Positions 18,641-28,618 are shown, counted from the stretch's first letter. The stretch: DNA of 64,000 bases from Sphingomonas corticis (GCF_012035195.1 NZ_JAAVJH010000014.1:18766-82765); one strand, 5' to 3'. The notes: generated by a model from the letters alone, not told the origin. Translations and numbers: made by a program.

Positions 18641-19558
18641 ATGGCGGCCACCTACCTGCCCACGCTGAAGCAGCTGCAATATCTGGTCGCGCTGAAGGAC
18701 CAGGGACATTTCGGCCGCGCGGCGGAGGCGTGCTTCGTCACGCAGTCGACGCTGTCCGCCGGGCTGCGCGAGCTGGAAACGCTGATCGGCGTCACGCTGG
18801 TGGAGCGGACGCGGCGCGTCGTGCGCTTCACGCCGCTGGGCGAGCGGATCGCCGCCAAGGCGCGCACCGTGCTGCGCGAGGCGGAGGAGCTGGGCGACAT
18901 GGCGCGCGCGGCGGGTCGCCCGCTGTCGGGCGAGATGCGGATGAGCGTCATCCCCACGATCGCGCCCTTCCTGCTGCCCCGCATCCTGCCGCGTCTGCGG
19001 CGCGACTATCCCGACCTGAAGCTGTTCCTGCGCGAGGAGCCGAGCGGCCCGGCGTGCGAAGCGCTGCACAACGGCCGCGCAGACTGCGTGCTGCTGGCGC
19101 TGCCCTATGCCTGCGGCGAGGTGACGGTGATGAAACTGTTCGACGACCGCCTGTTCCTTGCCTTTCCGGAAGGCGAGCTGCCCGCCACCCCCGCGCCGAT
19201 CGCCGCCGGCGACATCGACGAAACGCGGCTGCTGCTGCTGGAGGACGGGCATTGCCTCAAGGACCACGCGCTGGCGGCGTGCAACCGCGCGGAGCTGCGC
19301 GCGGAAGCGACGATGCTGGGCACGTCGCTGCACACCATCGTGCAGATGGTCGACAATGGCCTGGGCGTCACCATGCTGCCGGGGATCGCGCTGGACGCCG
19401 GCATCCTCGACCACACGCGCATCGTCGCGCGCCCGCTGGAGGCGGACCAGCCGACGCGTACGCTGGCGCTGGTGTGGCGCCGCGCGTCGCCGCGGGAGCG
19501 CGATTTCCAGCTGCTGGGCGAGGTGCTGCGGCAGGTGGAGGTGGAGCGGGCGGCCTAG
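18641..19558 (+). CDS. oxyR: Hydrogen-peroxide-sensing LysR-type regulator OxyR
   Basis: A 305-residue LysR-type regulator. The N-terminal winged helix-turn-helix reads LKQLQYLVALKDQGHFGRAAEACFVTQSTLS. The sensing domain has the OxyR disulfide pair in GHCLKDHALAACN, Cys205 and Cys214, spaced nine apart as in Escherichia coli Cys199/Cys208. This makes OxyR much more likely than another LysR protein. Oxidation of this pair by peroxide switches on catalase and peroxiredoxin genes; none of these is in the window. It starts 53 bp after the exporter gene and may be co-transcribed. Confidence 0.94.
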   Translation: MAATYLPTLKQLQYLVALKDQGHFGRAAEACFVTQSTLSAGLRELETLIGVTLVERTRRVVRFTPLGERIAAKARTVLREAEELGDMARAAGRPLSGEMRMSVIPTIAPFLLPRILPRLRRDYPDLKLFLREEPSGPACEALHNGRADCVLLALPYACGEVTVMKLFDDRLFLAFPEGELPATPAPIAAGDIDETRLLLLEDGHCLKDHALAACNRAELRAEATMLGTSLHTIVQMVDNGLGVTMLPGIALDAGILDHTRIVARPLEADQPTRTLALVWRRASPRERDFQLLGEVLRQVEVERAA

Positions 19559-19563
19559 CGGTC

Positions 19564-19655
19564 GCCCTCACGCTTTCCACCCGGCGTTGCCGGGTGGGCC
19601 CCCTCCCTCTCCCATCACACGGGGAGGAAGGCGCGAAGCGCCGGAAGGGTGAGGG
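19564..19655. repeat. Intergenic inverted repeat, CCCTCAC/GTGAGGG type (copy 1)
   Basis: The outer arms CCCTCACGCTTTCC and GGAAGGGTGAGGG enclose two inner hairpins (CACCCGGCGTTGCCGGGTG and GGCGCGAAGCGCC). It fills the gap between the oxyR and proS stops. A related unit is at 56975. Confidence 0.75.
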
Positions 19656-19667
19656 TGATAGCCGGAC

Positions 19668-21194
19668 CTAATACGCCCGCCCGACCAGCACCCGCTCCAC
19701 CGCCGGCTCGCCGGTGAAGATGCAGGCGCCGTCCGCCGCCGCCTGCCCCGCGGGGGCGTTGCGCAGCGTCAGTTTCAGCGCCTTCAGCCGCTCCACCACC
19801 TTGTCCAGCGCAGCGCCGGTGGGGCGCGCCCATTGCACCTCCAGCCAGCCCGGTGCCTTCGCGCCCTCGGCGAAGTGCGACTCCACCTCGGCGAAGTCGG
19901 ACACGGGCCGGATGTTCGCCTTCAGCCGCTCCGTCGCCTCGTTGCGGAGCGTCCGCTGCACCTCTTCCAGCAGCGCGCCCACGGCGAGGCCGTCGCGCGG
20001 CGTGGCGACGCTGTCGAGTTTCCCGTCCTGGCGGTACAGCCGGTCGCGGCGGATGACGGACACGTTGCCCGCCGCCATGTCGCGCCCGCCGACCTCGATC
20101 ACCACCGGCGCGCCCTTCTTCACCCAGCTCCAGCGCTTCGTCGCCGCCTTCACCGGCTTCAGGTCAAGCAGCGCGCGCACCGGCTCGCCCAGCGCGGTCT
20201 GCGCCGCGAGCGCCTGCTGCAATTCGCGGCAATAGGCGACCAGCGCCTCGTCCTCCGGCACGTCGCGCAGCATCGGCATGATCACGACCTGCCACGGCGC
20301 GATCTTCGGCGGCACGCGCAGGCCGTCGTCGTCGCCGTGGACCATGATGACCGCGCCGATCATCCGCGTCGACACGCCCCAGCTGGTCGTCTGCGCGTGC
20401 TCCAGCTCGCCCGACGCGTTCTGGAAGCGGATGTTCTGCGCGCGCGCGAAATTGCTGCCCAGGAAGTGCGAGGTGCCCGCCTGCAGCGCCTTGCCGTCCT
20501 GCATCATCGCCTCGATCGACCAGGTCTCGACCGCGCCGGGAAAGCGCTCGTTCTCCGGCTTCTCGCCCGCGACGACCGGCACGGCGAGATCGTCCTCGGC
20601 GAAGGAGCGGTACACCTCCAGCATCCGCAGCGTCTCCGCCCGCGCCTCGTCCGCGCTGGCGTGGGCGGTGTGCCCCTCCTGCCACAGGAATTCGCTGGTG
20701 CGCAGGAACATCCGCGTGCGCATCTCCCACCGCACGACATTGGCCCATTGGTTGATGAGCACCGGCAGGTCGCGCCACGATTGCACCCAGCGCGCGAAGG
20801 CGTGGCCGATCACCGTCTCCGATGTCGGGCGCACGACCAGCGGCTCTTCCAGCTTCGCGGCGGGATCGGGCACCAGTCCGCCCTTGCCGTCGGCGACCAG
20901 CCGGTGGTGCGTCACCACCGCCATCTCCTTGGCGAAGCCTTCGACGTGCGCCGCCTCCTGCTCGAAATAGGAGAGCGGGATGAACAGCGGAAAATAGCAA
21001 TTCTCGTGCCCGGTCGCCTTGATGCGGTCGTCGAGCAGGCGCTGGATGCGCTCCCATATGCCGTAACCCCACGGCCGGATGACCATGCAGCCGCGCACCC
21101 CGCTCTCCTCGGCGAGATCGGCCTCGGTGATGACGGCCTGGTACCAGGCGGCGAAATCCGCGTCGCGGGTGACGGAAAGGGCGTGCTTGACCAT
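19668..21194 (-). CDS. proS: Prolyl-tRNA synthetase (archaeal/eukaryotic-like short form)
   Basis: A 508-residue class II synthetase that charges proline tRNA. Motif 2 is in TRMFLRTSEFLWQEGHTAHAS and motif 3 in the GVSTRMIGAVIMVHGDDDGL region. The ending in Tyr and the lack of the bacterial editing insertion mark it as the type-3, archaeal/eukaryotic-like form. The start at 21194 (MVKHALSVTRDADF) fits the family; a frame upstream adds an Arg-rich leader and is unlikely. The gene faces oxyR across a repeat element. Confidence 0.96.
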   Translation of the reverse strand: MVKHALSVTRDADFAAWYQAVITEADLAEESGVRGCMVIRPWGYGIWERIQRLLDDRIKATGHENCYFPLFIPLSYFEQEAAHVEGFAKEMAVVTHHRLVADGKGGLVPDPAAKLEEPLVVRPTSETVIGHAFARWVQSWRDLPVLINQWANVVRWEMRTRMFLRTSEFLWQEGHTAHASADEARAETLRMLEVYRSFAEDDLAVPVVAGEKPENERFPGAVETWSIEAMMQDGKALQAGTSHFLGSNFARAQNIRFQNASGELEHAQTTSWGVSTRMIGAVIMVHGDDDGLRVPPKIAPWQVVIMPMLRDVPEDEALVAYCRELQQALAAQTALGEPVRALLDLKPVKAATKRWSWVKKGAPVVIEVGGRDMAAGNVSVIRRDRLYRQDGKLDSVATPRDGLAVGALLEEVQRTLRNEATERLKANIRPVSDFAEVESHFAEGAKAPGWLEVQWARPTGAALDKVVERLKALKLTLRNAPAGQAAADGACIFTGEPAVERVLVGRAY

Positions 21195-21258
21195 GATCGC
21201 GCCGGTGACACGCCGCCGCGGGTTTCGCAACCTCGCCCGGCGGGGCTAAGGCCGGGGG

Positions 21259-22161
21259 ATGCCGTCCGACCGCCTGCTTCCCGCCATCCTGCTGCGGCTC
21301 GCCTCCGTGCTGCTGTTCGCGCTGATGAACGTCGGGATCAAGCTGGCCGAGGCGGGCGGCGCCGCGCTGGGCGAGATCCTGTTCTGGCGACAGGCGGGGG
21401 CGGCCATGCTGGTCGGCGGGGTGGTGCTGGCCGGGCCCGGGCTGGCCGCGGTGCGGACGGAACGGATCGGCGCGCACGTACTGCGCTGCGCGATCGGCCT
21501 CGTTGCGATGACGCTGACCTTCACCACGCTGACCATGCTGCCGCTCGCCGAAGCGACGACGATCGGCTTCTCCATGCCGATCTTCGCGACGATCCTGGGT
21601 GCGCTCGTGCTGCGCGAACCGACGGGCGCGTGGCGCTGGGCCGCGGTTCTGGCGGGGTTCGCCGGCGTGGTGATCGTCGCCGGGCCGGGCGCGGGCGGAG
21701 GCGTGCCGACGACCGGCATCCTGACCGGCATCGGCGCGGCGCTGGGCACCGCCACCGTGTCCGTGCTGCTGCGCACGCTGGGCAGGACGGAGCGGCCATT
21801 GGCGACGGTGTTCTGGTTCTCTGTCCTGTCGCTGGTACCGCTGGGCATCGTGTACGCACTGTCGGCCCAGGCGCACGCGCCGACGATGTGGATGCTGCTG
21901 ATCGGCCTCGGCATCCTGGGCGGGGCGGGGCAGCTGGCGATGACCTCCTCGCTGACGCTCGGCCCCGTCTCCGTGGTGGTGCCGATGGACTATACCGCGC
22001 TTTTGTGGGCGACCTTGCTGGGCTGGATCGTCTTCGACCGGCTGCCCGCCGCCGCGACCTGGGCGGGGGCGCCGGTGATCGTCGCGTCGGGGCTCGTCAT
22101 CGTGTGGCGCGAGCATCGTCGCCGCCGCTCCGAGACGCGTCAGGCGGTGACGGAGGGCTGA
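21259..22161 (+). CDS. DMT-superfamily transporter (EamA domains)
   Basis: A 300-residue inner-membrane protein with ten predicted helices arranged as two EamA repeats, each with the typical first-helix pattern (LFALMNVGIKLAEAGG; GILTGIGAALGTATVSVLLRTL). Such proteins export amino acids, purines or other metabolites; the substrate is unknown. Its 3' end overlaps the 3' end of apbE by 22 bp on the opposite strand, so the two messages can pair. Confidence 0.9.
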   Translation: MPSDRLLPAILLRLASVLLFALMNVGIKLAEAGGAALGEILFWRQAGAAMLVGGVVLAGPGLAAVRTERIGAHVLRCAIGLVAMTLTFTTLTMLPLAEATTIGFSMPIFATILGALVLREPTGAWRWAAVLAGFAGVVIVAGPGAGGGVPTTGILTGIGAALGTATVSVLLRTLGRTERPLATVFWFSVLSLVPLGIVYALSAQAHAPTMWMLLIGLGILGGAGQLAMTSSLTLGPVSVVVPMDYTALLWATLLGWIVFDRLPAAATWAGAPVIVASGLVIVWREHRRRRSETRQAVTEG

Positions 22162-23117
22162 TCGTCCAGCATCGCGGCGAGTGCGGGCGTGAGGTGCTCG
22201 CCGTCGCGTGAAAGGAAGCGCGCCGCCAGTCGTTCTCGCGCGGCGAGGCGGGCGCCCTCCTCCGGCCCCAGCACCAACAGCGCGCTGGCCCAGGCGTCGG
22301 CCGACATCGCGTCGGCGTGGACGACGCTGACCGCGACCAGTCCATGGTCGGCAGGGCGCCCGGTGCGCGGATCGATGGTGTGCGCGCCGCGGACGTAATC
22401 GCCCGAGGTGGCGACGGCGAGGCCGTGGAGCGCGACGCGTAGCGGCGCGGCCGCGACGCCCGCCGGCGTCTCCAGGTCCACCCACCAAGGCTCGCCCGAG
22501 GGCTGCACGCCCCAGCCGGCCAGCTCGCCACCGATCTCGACCAGCCCGTGCGCGACGCCGTGGTGGCGCAGCAGCGCCGCGACCGCATCGACGGCATGGC
22601 CCTTGGCTATGCCCGACAGGTCGAGCGCCACGCCGCCGGGCTGGAGCATCCGCCGCGCGGCGGGATCGTACGAGAGGCGCGCGTGGCCGGACACGGTGAG
22701 CGCCGCCGCGACCGCCGCCTCGTCCGGCACCGGCTGCGGGCCGGGCGGGCCGTAACCGTGAAGGTCGACCAGCGCGCCGATGGCGGGGTCGAACGCGCCC
22801 CCGCTCGCCCGCGCGATCCGCATGCCGGCAGCGACGACGTGCGCGAAGTCGGCCGGCAGCGCGTGCCAGCTGCCCGCGGGCGCGCGGTTGAAGCGCGAGA
22901 GCAGCGAGGCCGACGCCCAATGGCTCATTTCCGCTACCAGCTTTTCCAGCCGCCACGCGACCAGCGCCGCGGCCTCGGCCGGCGGATGCACGGCGAGGAC
23001 GCGCCACGTCGTTCCCATCGCCTCGCCGCCAAGCGCGGCGACCGCGGCGTAGGGATCGAGCGCGGCGAAGGCGGCGGGATCGATCGCGGGCGGGAGGGCG
23101 ATGCGGACGGACATCAT
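22140..23117 (-). CDS. apbE: FAD:protein FMN transferase ApbE
   Basis: A 325-residue magnesium-dependent transferase that attaches FMN from FAD to a Thr or Ser of exported redox proteins. Family marks are GGEAMGTTWRVL, the GVALDLSGIAKGHAVD segment, LVEIGGELAGWG, the ATSGDY and HTIDPRTGRP strands, and the C-terminal ADAMSADAWASALLVLG with the metal-binding Asp. No signal peptide is obvious. Starts at 23117 and 23114 are adjacent; GAGGG fits the first. It is the last gene of the PepSY-DUF2271-DUF4198-apbE unit, whose DUF2271 member has a matching acceptor motif. Confidence 0.93.
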   Translation of the reverse strand: MMSVRIALPPAIDPAAFAALDPYAAVAALGGEAMGTTWRVLAVHPPAEAAALVAWRLEKLVAEMSHWASASLLSRFNRAPAGSWHALPADFAHVVAAGMRIARASGGAFDPAIGALVDLHGYGPPGPQPVPDEAAVAAALTVSGHARLSYDPAARRMLQPGGVALDLSGIAKGHAVDAVAALLRHHGVAHGLVEIGGELAGWGVQPSGEPWWVDLETPAGVAAAPLRVALHGLAVATSGDYVRGAHTIDPRTGRPADHGLVAVSVVHADAMSADAWASALLVLGPEEGARLAARERLAARFLSRDGEHLTPALAAMLDDQPSVTA

Positions 23118-23134
23118 CGTTTCACCCTCTGCCT

Positions 23135-23227
23135 CGTCATGCCCGGCCTGTCCCGGCATCCAGGGCGCCATTCGCCGGCGCGTGCGGGCCGTGCAACCCT
23201 GGATCCCGGGATAGGCTCGGGATGACG
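23135..23227. repeat. Intergenic inverted repeat, GTCATGCCCGG type (copy 1)
   Basis: The arms CGTCATGCCCGGCC and CTCGGGATGACG, with inner CCCGGCATCCAGGG and CCCTGGATCCCGGG, form a long hairpin between apbE and the DUF4198 gene. Related copies are at 33190 and 38432. Confidence 0.8.
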
Positions 23228-23237
23228 CAGGCGGACC

Positions 23238-24080
23238 TTACGGCGTCAGCACTTCCACCGTCGTCGTGTACGCCAAGCGCCGCTCGGTGACGCGCGGCTG
23301 GCTGCTCTTCGCGTCGGTCAGCGTGGCGTTCAGCCAGTACATGCCGGCGGAGGGCCAGGTGATCGTCGCCACTCCCTGCGCGTCGGTGGTCACGTCCATG
23401 CCGCCTTCCGCGTCGCGGTAGCGCTTGCCGCCGGGGATGGCGGTCACCTTCAGCCCCGCGGCGGGCTTTCCGTCGACGAGGAAGCGGAACTTCGCCGCCT
23501 CGCCCGCGACCAGCTCGTCGGGATGCGTGATCGGCGCCAGTTCCAGCCCGCGGCCGGTCGTCTTTAGCACCGTCGTCGTCGGCTCGCCCGCCGTGACGAA
23601 GATCTCGTTGCGGCTGATCGTCTCCGTCAGCTTCACGTCGGTCGCGTTGGCGGGAATGTCCGCGACGGTCAGCGGCGCGGGGGCGCCGGGCTGGGGCGGG
23701 CCGCGGCGCCCGCCGACGCGCTTCTCCTCGCCGTTCACCTTGAAGCTGCCGATCACGCCCGACATTTCGCTGCCGATCTTCCACGTCCCCGGCTTGTCCA
23801 GCTTCACGTCGAAGACCGAGCGATAGCGGCCGGTGGCACCGTTCTGAAGCTGGCCGGGCGTCCCGTCCGGCTGCCACACCTTCACGTTCTCCAATCGGCC
23901 GGGCTGGTGATCGAAGAAGAACAGGTCGTTGGAGACCGCGGCGTCGACCGTCACCCAGCTGTCGGTGCCGGAGAAGACGGTGCCAGACGGCAGGAACCAC
24001 ATCCGGTGCGCGGAAACGCCCGCCGGGATGGTAAGGAGCGCGGCGGCACCGGCGAGGAGCGAGAGGAAGCGAGGTTTCAT
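23238..24080 (-). CDS. DUF4198 periplasmic protein
   Basis: A 280-residue exported protein. The signal peptide ends near VSAHR, and the mature N-terminus HRMWFLPSGTVFSG is the usual DUF4198 opening with an N-terminal His that can bind metal. The rest forms two Ig-like beta domains (about residues 25-160 and 165-280), the second with the FRFLVDGKPAAGLKVTAIPGG pattern. DUF4198 proteins are found with metal uptake and periplasmic redox genes. Here the gene sits between DUF2271 and apbE in a four-gene unit, which supports a role in iron or electron transfer. Confidence 0.88.
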   Translation of the reverse strand: MKPRFLSLLAGAAALLTIPAGVSAHRMWFLPSGTVFSGTDSWVTVDAAVSNDLFFFDHQPGRLENVKVWQPDGTPGQLQNGATGRYRSVFDVKLDKPGTWKIGSEMSGVIGSFKVNGEEKRVGGRRGPPQPGAPAPLTVADIPANATDVKLTETISRNEIFVTAGEPTTTVLKTTGRGLELAPITHPDELVAGEAAKFRFLVDGKPAAGLKVTAIPGGKRYRDAEGGMDVTTDAQGVATITWPSAGMYWLNATLTDAKSSQPRVTERRLAYTTTVEVLTP

Positions 24081-24209
24081 CTTTGGGATCCCTTTTTTGG
24101 ACCATCCCCCCGGTTCGCGGTGAGGAAGGGCTGAGCGTGTCGAAGCCCTGTCTCGAACCGCCCGTGCTCCGAGACGTCGGGGCGGACGGGAGCGGGACAA
24201 TTATCGCGT

Positions 24210-24683
24210 CTAGCGGATCGTCACCGCGCCCAGCTCCGCCTTGCCGGCACCACCACCCCGCGGCGAGGGCACGGTCAGCGGCACGCTCACCAGCTCGCGC
24301 CCGCCGGTCTCGCGCGCGGCCTCGACGTTCAGGACGTAGGCGCCGGGCTTCAGGTCCGCTGGCAGCGGGATGGCGTGGCTTCCCGGCGCGCGCGTGGCGC
24401 CGGACACGCCGCTGGCGGGCATCTTCAGCGCGCGGCCGCCCTTGCGCCACCAGGCGCGCAGGTCCGACAGCCACTTGGTCCCCGGCTCCTGGCCACCCTT
24501 CTTCACGTCGTACCACACCGCCAGCGTCCGCGCCGGGCCGCCGCCCTGCGGCTCGAGCCACACGGCGACGTAGGGCCGATGGTATTCGGCGACGTTCAGC
24601 CGCGGGATCGTGACCGTCACGGTCGATGCCGACGCCGGAAGCGCGATCGCCCCGGCGGCGAAGGCATAGGTGAGCGGACGCAT
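24210..24683 (-). CDS. DUF2271 periplasmic protein with a predicted flavinylation motif
   Basis: A 157-residue exported protein with a signal peptide (about residues 1-20). The family pattern is [41 protein letters not shown] and a final beta-strand region. At residues 91-97 it reads SGVSGAT, which resembles the FMN attachment motif of NqrC and FMN-binding domains; Thr97 would be the acceptor. With apbE in the same operon this is a likely covalent flavoprotein. The attachment is predicted, not shown. Stops and starts are close on either side (12 bp from the PepSY gene). Confidence 0.88.
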   Translation of the reverse strand: MRPLTYAFAAGAIALPASASTVTVTIPRLNVAEYHRPYVAVWLEPQGGGPARTLAVWYDVKKGGQEPGTKWLSDLRAWWRKGGRALKMPASGVSGATRAPGSHAIPLPADLKPGAYVLNVEAARETGGRELVSVPLTVPSPRGGGAGKAELGAVTIR

Positions 24684-24695
24684 GGATTTCCCCCG

Positions 24696-25346
24696 TTAGT
24701 GGATGAAGAAGACGGCGATCAGCGCCGGGATGGCGAGCCCCGCGCCGACCAGCGGCCAGGTGGACGGGCGGTGGCGCGCGTGCAGCTGGAGCAGCAGCAG
24801 CCCGGTGAGCGTGAAGACGACGCAGGCGGCGGCGAAGACGTCGATGAACCAGAACCAGGCGCTGCCCGAATTGCGCCCCTTGTGCAGGTCGTTGAGGTAG
24901 CTGATCCAGCCGCGGTTCGTCACTTCCGAGGTGATGGCGCCGGTCGCGCGGTCGATGCTGACCCAGGCGTCGCCGCCGGGGCGGGGCAGCGCGACATAGA
25001 CCTCGCTCTCCGACCATTCCGCCGCCCGGCCCGCGGGATCGAGGCCGACGCGGTCCACCACCGCGGTCGCGACGCGCGCGGGCAGCGGCGCATCGGTGGC
25101 GGCCGGTGCGGGCGCGAGCAGGCGCGTCATGGGAGCGGGGAGTTGCGCCGCCTTCTGCGACACCTTGGGATCGGCCGCGATCGAGGCGGCGTGGTTCAGC
25201 GTGATGCCGGTGATCGCGAACAGCATCATCCCGACCAGCGAGATCGCCGCCGACACCCAGTGCCAGGTGTGCAGCTGCTTCAGCCAGAACGCGCTGACGC
25301 GGCGCTTCGGCTTGGCGGTCTTCGTCGTGGCGAGGGGGGCGTGAAT
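24696..25346 (-). CDS. PepSY-associated transmembrane protein (start uncertain)
   Basis: A PepSY_TM-type inner-membrane protein of about 200 residues. It has an N-terminal [13 protein letters not shown] helix with its His pair, a periplasmic PepSY-like part (about 40-135) and two C-terminal helices ([21 protein letters not shown] and a last one). Related proteins pass electrons across the membrane to periplasmic flavoproteins or ferric iron. The first standard in-frame start (GTG 25256) would cut off the conserved helix, while the frame stays open to 25397 with no ATG, GTG or TTG. I extended it to the ATT at 25346. An ATG at 25395 lies one frame off, across a run of six G (25334-25339), so a frameshift is an equal alternative. 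Confidence 0.72.
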   Translation of the reverse strand: MHAPLATTKTAKPKRRVSAFWLKQLHTWHWVSAAISLVGMMLFAITGITLNHAASIAADPKVSQKAAQLPAPMTRLLAPAPAATDAPLPARVATAVVDRVGLDPAGRAAEWSESEVYVALPRPGGDAWVSIDRATGAITSEVTNRGWISYLNDLHKGRNSGSAWFWFIDVFAAACVVFTLTGLLLLQLHARHRPSTWPLVGAGLAIPALIAVFFIH

Positions 25347-25502
25347 CAGTGCGGCTCCGACGGGGTCCAGCCGCTTCTGCGCTATTGCGAGGCATTGTCA
25401 ACATTGTTCGCGCGATCGCCAGTGCGACACACGCGATGCGACACGCATCGTGACGCGAACAAGCCCTTCCCTCGTTCCCGTTTCGCCCCCATCTTGGCCG
25501 TC

Positions 25503-27689
25503 ATGGCGATCCAGATCCGCACCAACCTGTCCGAACCGGAAACGAACGAGACCTTCGTCCCCCACCGGCCGCAGCGGCCGGAGAAGGTGGAGGGCGGCAA
25601 GCCGTTTCGTCTGGTCAGCGACTATCAGCCCTCCGGCGACCAGCCGACTGCCATCAGAGAGCTGGTCGACAGCGCCAGGGCGGGAGAGAAGGACCAGGTG
25701 CTGCTGGGCGTTACCGGCTCGGGCAAGACATTCACCATGGCCAAGGTGATCGAGGCGATGCAGCGCCCCGCGCTGATCCTCGCACCGAACAAGATCCTCG
25801 CCGCGCAGCTGTACGGCGAGTTCAAGAGCTTCTTTCCGGAGAATGCCGTCGAATATTTCGTCAGTTACTACGATTACTACCAGCCCGAAGCCTATGTGCC
25901 GCGGTCGGACACGTACATCGAGAAGGAAAGCTCGGTGAACGAATCGATCGACCGGATGCGCCACTCCGCGACGCGCGCGCTGCTGGAGCGCGACGACGTC
26001 ATCATCGTCGCGTCGGTCAGCTGCCTCTACGGTATCGGTTCGGTCGAGACCTATTCGGCGATGATCTTCGACCTGAAGAAGGGGCAGAGCGTCGACCAGC
26101 GCGAGATCGTACGCAAGCTGGTCGCGCTTCAGTACAAGCGCAACGACGCCGCGTTCCAGCGCGGCAATTTCCGCGTGAAAGGCGACAATCTCGAGATCTT
26201 CCCCTCGCATTACGAGGACAGCGCGTGGCGCGTGTCCTTCTTCGGTGACGAGATCGAGGAGATCGTCGAATTCGATCCGCTGACCGGGCAGAAGAACGCG
26301 AGCCTGGGCTCGATCCGGGTCTACGCCAATTCGCACTATGTGACGCCCGGGCCGACGATGAAGCAGGCCGCCGACGCGATCAGGCACGAATTGTCGGAGC
26401 GGTTGAAGGAGCTGGAGGCGGAGGGCAAGCTGCTGGAGCGCCAGCGCTTGCAGGAGCGCACCAACTTCGACCTGGAGATGATCGCCGCCACCGGCAGCTG
26501 CAATGGCATCGAGAATTACAGCCGCTTCCTGACCGGCCGCCTGCCCGGCGAGCCGCCGCCGACGCTGTTCGAATACCTGCCGGAGAATGCGCTGCTCTTC
26601 GTCGACGAAAGTCATCAGACGGTGCCGCAGGTCGGCGCGATGGCGCGCGGCGACCATCGGCGCAAGATCACGCTCGCCGAATACGGCTTCCGCCTGCCCT
26701 CCTGCATCGACAACCGCCCCCTGCGCTTCAACGAATGGGACGCGATGCGCCCGCAGACCGTCTGCGTGTCGGCGACGCCGGGTTCGTGGGAGATGGAGCA
26801 GTCTGGCGGTGTGTTCGCGGAGCAGGTGATCCGCCCCACCGGACTGATCGACCCGCCGGTAGAGATCAAGCCGGTCGAAGAGCAGGTGCAGGACTGCATC
26901 GTCGAGTGCCGCAAGACCGCCGAGGCGGGCTATCGCACGCTCGTCACCACGCTGACCAAGCGGATGGCGGAGGATCTGACCGAGTACATGCACGAGGCGG
27001 GACTGAAGGTCCGCTACATGCATTCCGACGTGGAGACGCTGGAGCGTATCGAGCTGATCCGCGACCTGCGCCTCGGCGTCTACGACGTGCTGGTGGGCAT
27101 CAACCTGCTGCGCGAGGGGCTGGACATTCCCGAGTGCGGGCTGGTCTGCATCATGGACGCGGACAAGGAAGGCTTCCTGCGCAGCGAGACCTCGCTGATC
27201 CAGACGATCGGCCGCGCCGCGCGCAACGTCGACGGACGCGTCATCCTCTACGCCGATCGCATCACCGGCAGCATGGAACGCGCGATGAACGAGACGTCGC
27301 GCCGCCGCGAGAAGCAGCAGGCGTACAACGAGGCGCACGGCATCACCCCGCAGACGATCCGCCGCAACATCGGCGACATCATCGCGCACGTGGCGTCGAA
27401 GGATGGGGTCACCGTCGAGATCGACGAGGGGCCGACGCACATGGTCGGCCACAATCTGCGCGCCTATATCGAGGAGCTGGAGAAGAAGATGCGCAAGGCC
27501 GCGTCGGACCTGGAGTTCGAGGAAGCCGGCCGCCTGCGCGACGAGATCCGCAGCCTTGAGCAGGAGGAACTGGGCCTGCCGCCTTCCGAGCACAAGGCGC
27601 CGGTCATGGGGCGCTCGAACGAGGGCAAGCCGGGGACGCGCAAGACGCGGTTCGGCAAGACTGCGCGCAAGTTCGGCGGGCGGCGCTAG
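25503..27689 (+). CDS. uvrB: Excinuclease ABC subunit B
   Basis: A 728-residue helicase-like subunit of nucleotide excision repair, which takes damaged DNA from UvrA and recruits UvrC. Walker A is [10 protein letters not shown] near residue 75. The beta-hairpin region with [12 protein letters not shown] follows, then DESH (motif II) and SATPGSWEM (motif III). Motifs V-VI read [13 protein letters not shown] and QTIGRAARN. The UVR motif [17 protein letters not shown] lies near the end, before a basic tail. All are intact and the length is normal. Confidence 0.98.
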   Translation: MAIQIRTNLSEPETNETFVPHRPQRPEKVEGGKPFRLVSDYQPSGDQPTAIRELVDSARAGEKDQVLLGVTGSGKTFTMAKVIEAMQRPALILAPNKILAAQLYGEFKSFFPENAVEYFVSYYDYYQPEAYVPRSDTYIEKESSVNESIDRMRHSATRALLERDDVIIVASVSCLYGIGSVETYSAMIFDLKKGQSVDQREIVRKLVALQYKRNDAAFQRGNFRVKGDNLEIFPSHYEDSAWRVSFFGDEIEEIVEFDPLTGQKNASLGSIRVYANSHYVTPGPTMKQAADAIRHELSERLKELEAEGKLLERQRLQERTNFDLEMIAATGSCNGIENYSRFLTGRLPGEPPPTLFEYLPENALLFVDESHQTVPQVGAMARGDHRRKITLAEYGFRLPSCIDNRPLRFNEWDAMRPQTVCVSATPGSWEMEQSGGVFAEQVIRPTGLIDPPVEIKPVEEQVQDCIVECRKTAEAGYRTLVTTLTKRMAEDLTEYMHEAGLKVRYMHSDVETLERIELIRDLRLGVYDVLVGINLLREGLDIPECGLVCIMDADKEGFLRSETSLIQTIGRAARNVDGRVILYADRITGSMERAMNETSRRREKQQAYNEAHGITPQTIRRNIGDIIAHVASKDGVTVEIDEGPTHMVGHNLRAYIEELEKKMRKAASDLEFEEAGRLRDEIRSLEQEELGLPPSEHKAPVMGRSNEGKPGTRKTRFGKTARKFGGRR

Positions 27690-27858
27690 GGGCCGCTTCG
27701 CAGGTCGGCCGTTTGACGCGGCGGCGCGGCGCCTGCGTGTCGCCGACGCGAGACGGTGCGGCGGTCGGCGCTCTTCCCTGCGCCCCGGCGTGAGCCGAGC
27801 TTCTTCGATAGTCGCGCAGCCACTCGCCATTCAGCCGGGCGTGCCTACATCGGCCGCC

Positions 27859-28599
27859 ATGTACGCCGTGCCGCGCCAGCAACGCATCGGGTCGGGCATC
27901 GCCGCCGGGATCGTCACCGCGGCGATCGGCTGGGCGCTGCTGAACGGACTCGCCGGCGCGGCGGTGCGCGAGAAGGTGGGGGAGACGCTGGCGCTGTTCC
28001 GCGTGCCCCCTCCCCCGCCTCCCGAGCGCGTCGTGCCGAAGAAGCAGAGCACCGCGCGCCCGTCCGGCCGTGCCGCGCCGCCGAACCTGCGCAGTCAGGC
28101 AACGCCGGTGGTCGCGCCGCCGCCGATCGTCGAGGTTCCCCTACCCCCGCCGCCGGTCGTCGCCGCGCCCAAGCCGTTCGCCGGCACGCAGGCGACGCAG
28201 GGCGCCGCGCCGACCGTGGGGCCGGGGACGGGCGCTGGAGGCGTGGGCGATGGCACCGGATCGGGCGGCTGGGGCGACGGTGACGGCGGCCCGGGCGACG
28301 AGACGCCGCCGAGATGGCGCCGCGGGCGGCTGACCGACGCGGACTATCCGAAGGGAGTGGGCGAGGCGGGCTTCGAGGGCACCGTCTCCGTCCGCTTCCT
28401 CGTGTGGACCGACGGGCGGGTACGCGAATGCCGGGTCGACCGGTCGAGCGGCAACGCCGTGCTCGACGCGACCACCTGCCGCCTGATCCAGCAGCGTTTC
28501 CGCTACGATCCCTCGCGCGACGCGCAAGGGCGCCCGGTGCCCGCGTGGATATTGGAGAACCACAGCTGGGTGATCGAGGCGGCACCGGAGGAGCGCTGA
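27859..28599 (+). CDS. TonB-like energy transducer
   Basis: A 246-residue protein with a short cytoplasmic start, one membrane anchor (about 13-33), a Pro-rich periplasmic spacer (PPPPPPERVVP, VEVPLPPPPVV) and a Gly/Asp run (about 120-150). The C-terminal TonB-type domain (about 160-240) has VSVRFLVWTDGRVRECRVDRSSG. It would pass the proton-motive force of ExbB/ExbD to outer-membrane receptors. No exbB or exbD is near, so partners are encoded elsewhere or it serves another TonB-domain role. Confidence 0.85.
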   Translation: MYAVPRQQRIGSGIAAGIVTAAIGWALLNGLAGAAVREKVGETLALFRVPPPPPPERVVPKKQSTARPSGRAAPPNLRSQATPVVAPPPIVEVPLPPPPVVAAPKPFAGTQATQGAAPTVGPGTGAGGVGDGTGSGGWGDGDGGPGDETPPRWRRGRLTDADYPKGVGEAGFEGTVSVRFLVWTDGRVRECRVDRSSGNAVLDATTCRLIQQRFRYDPSRDAQGRPVPAWILENHSWVIEAAPEER

Positions 28600-28618
28600 C
28601 CCCGACCCGGTCGCCGTG

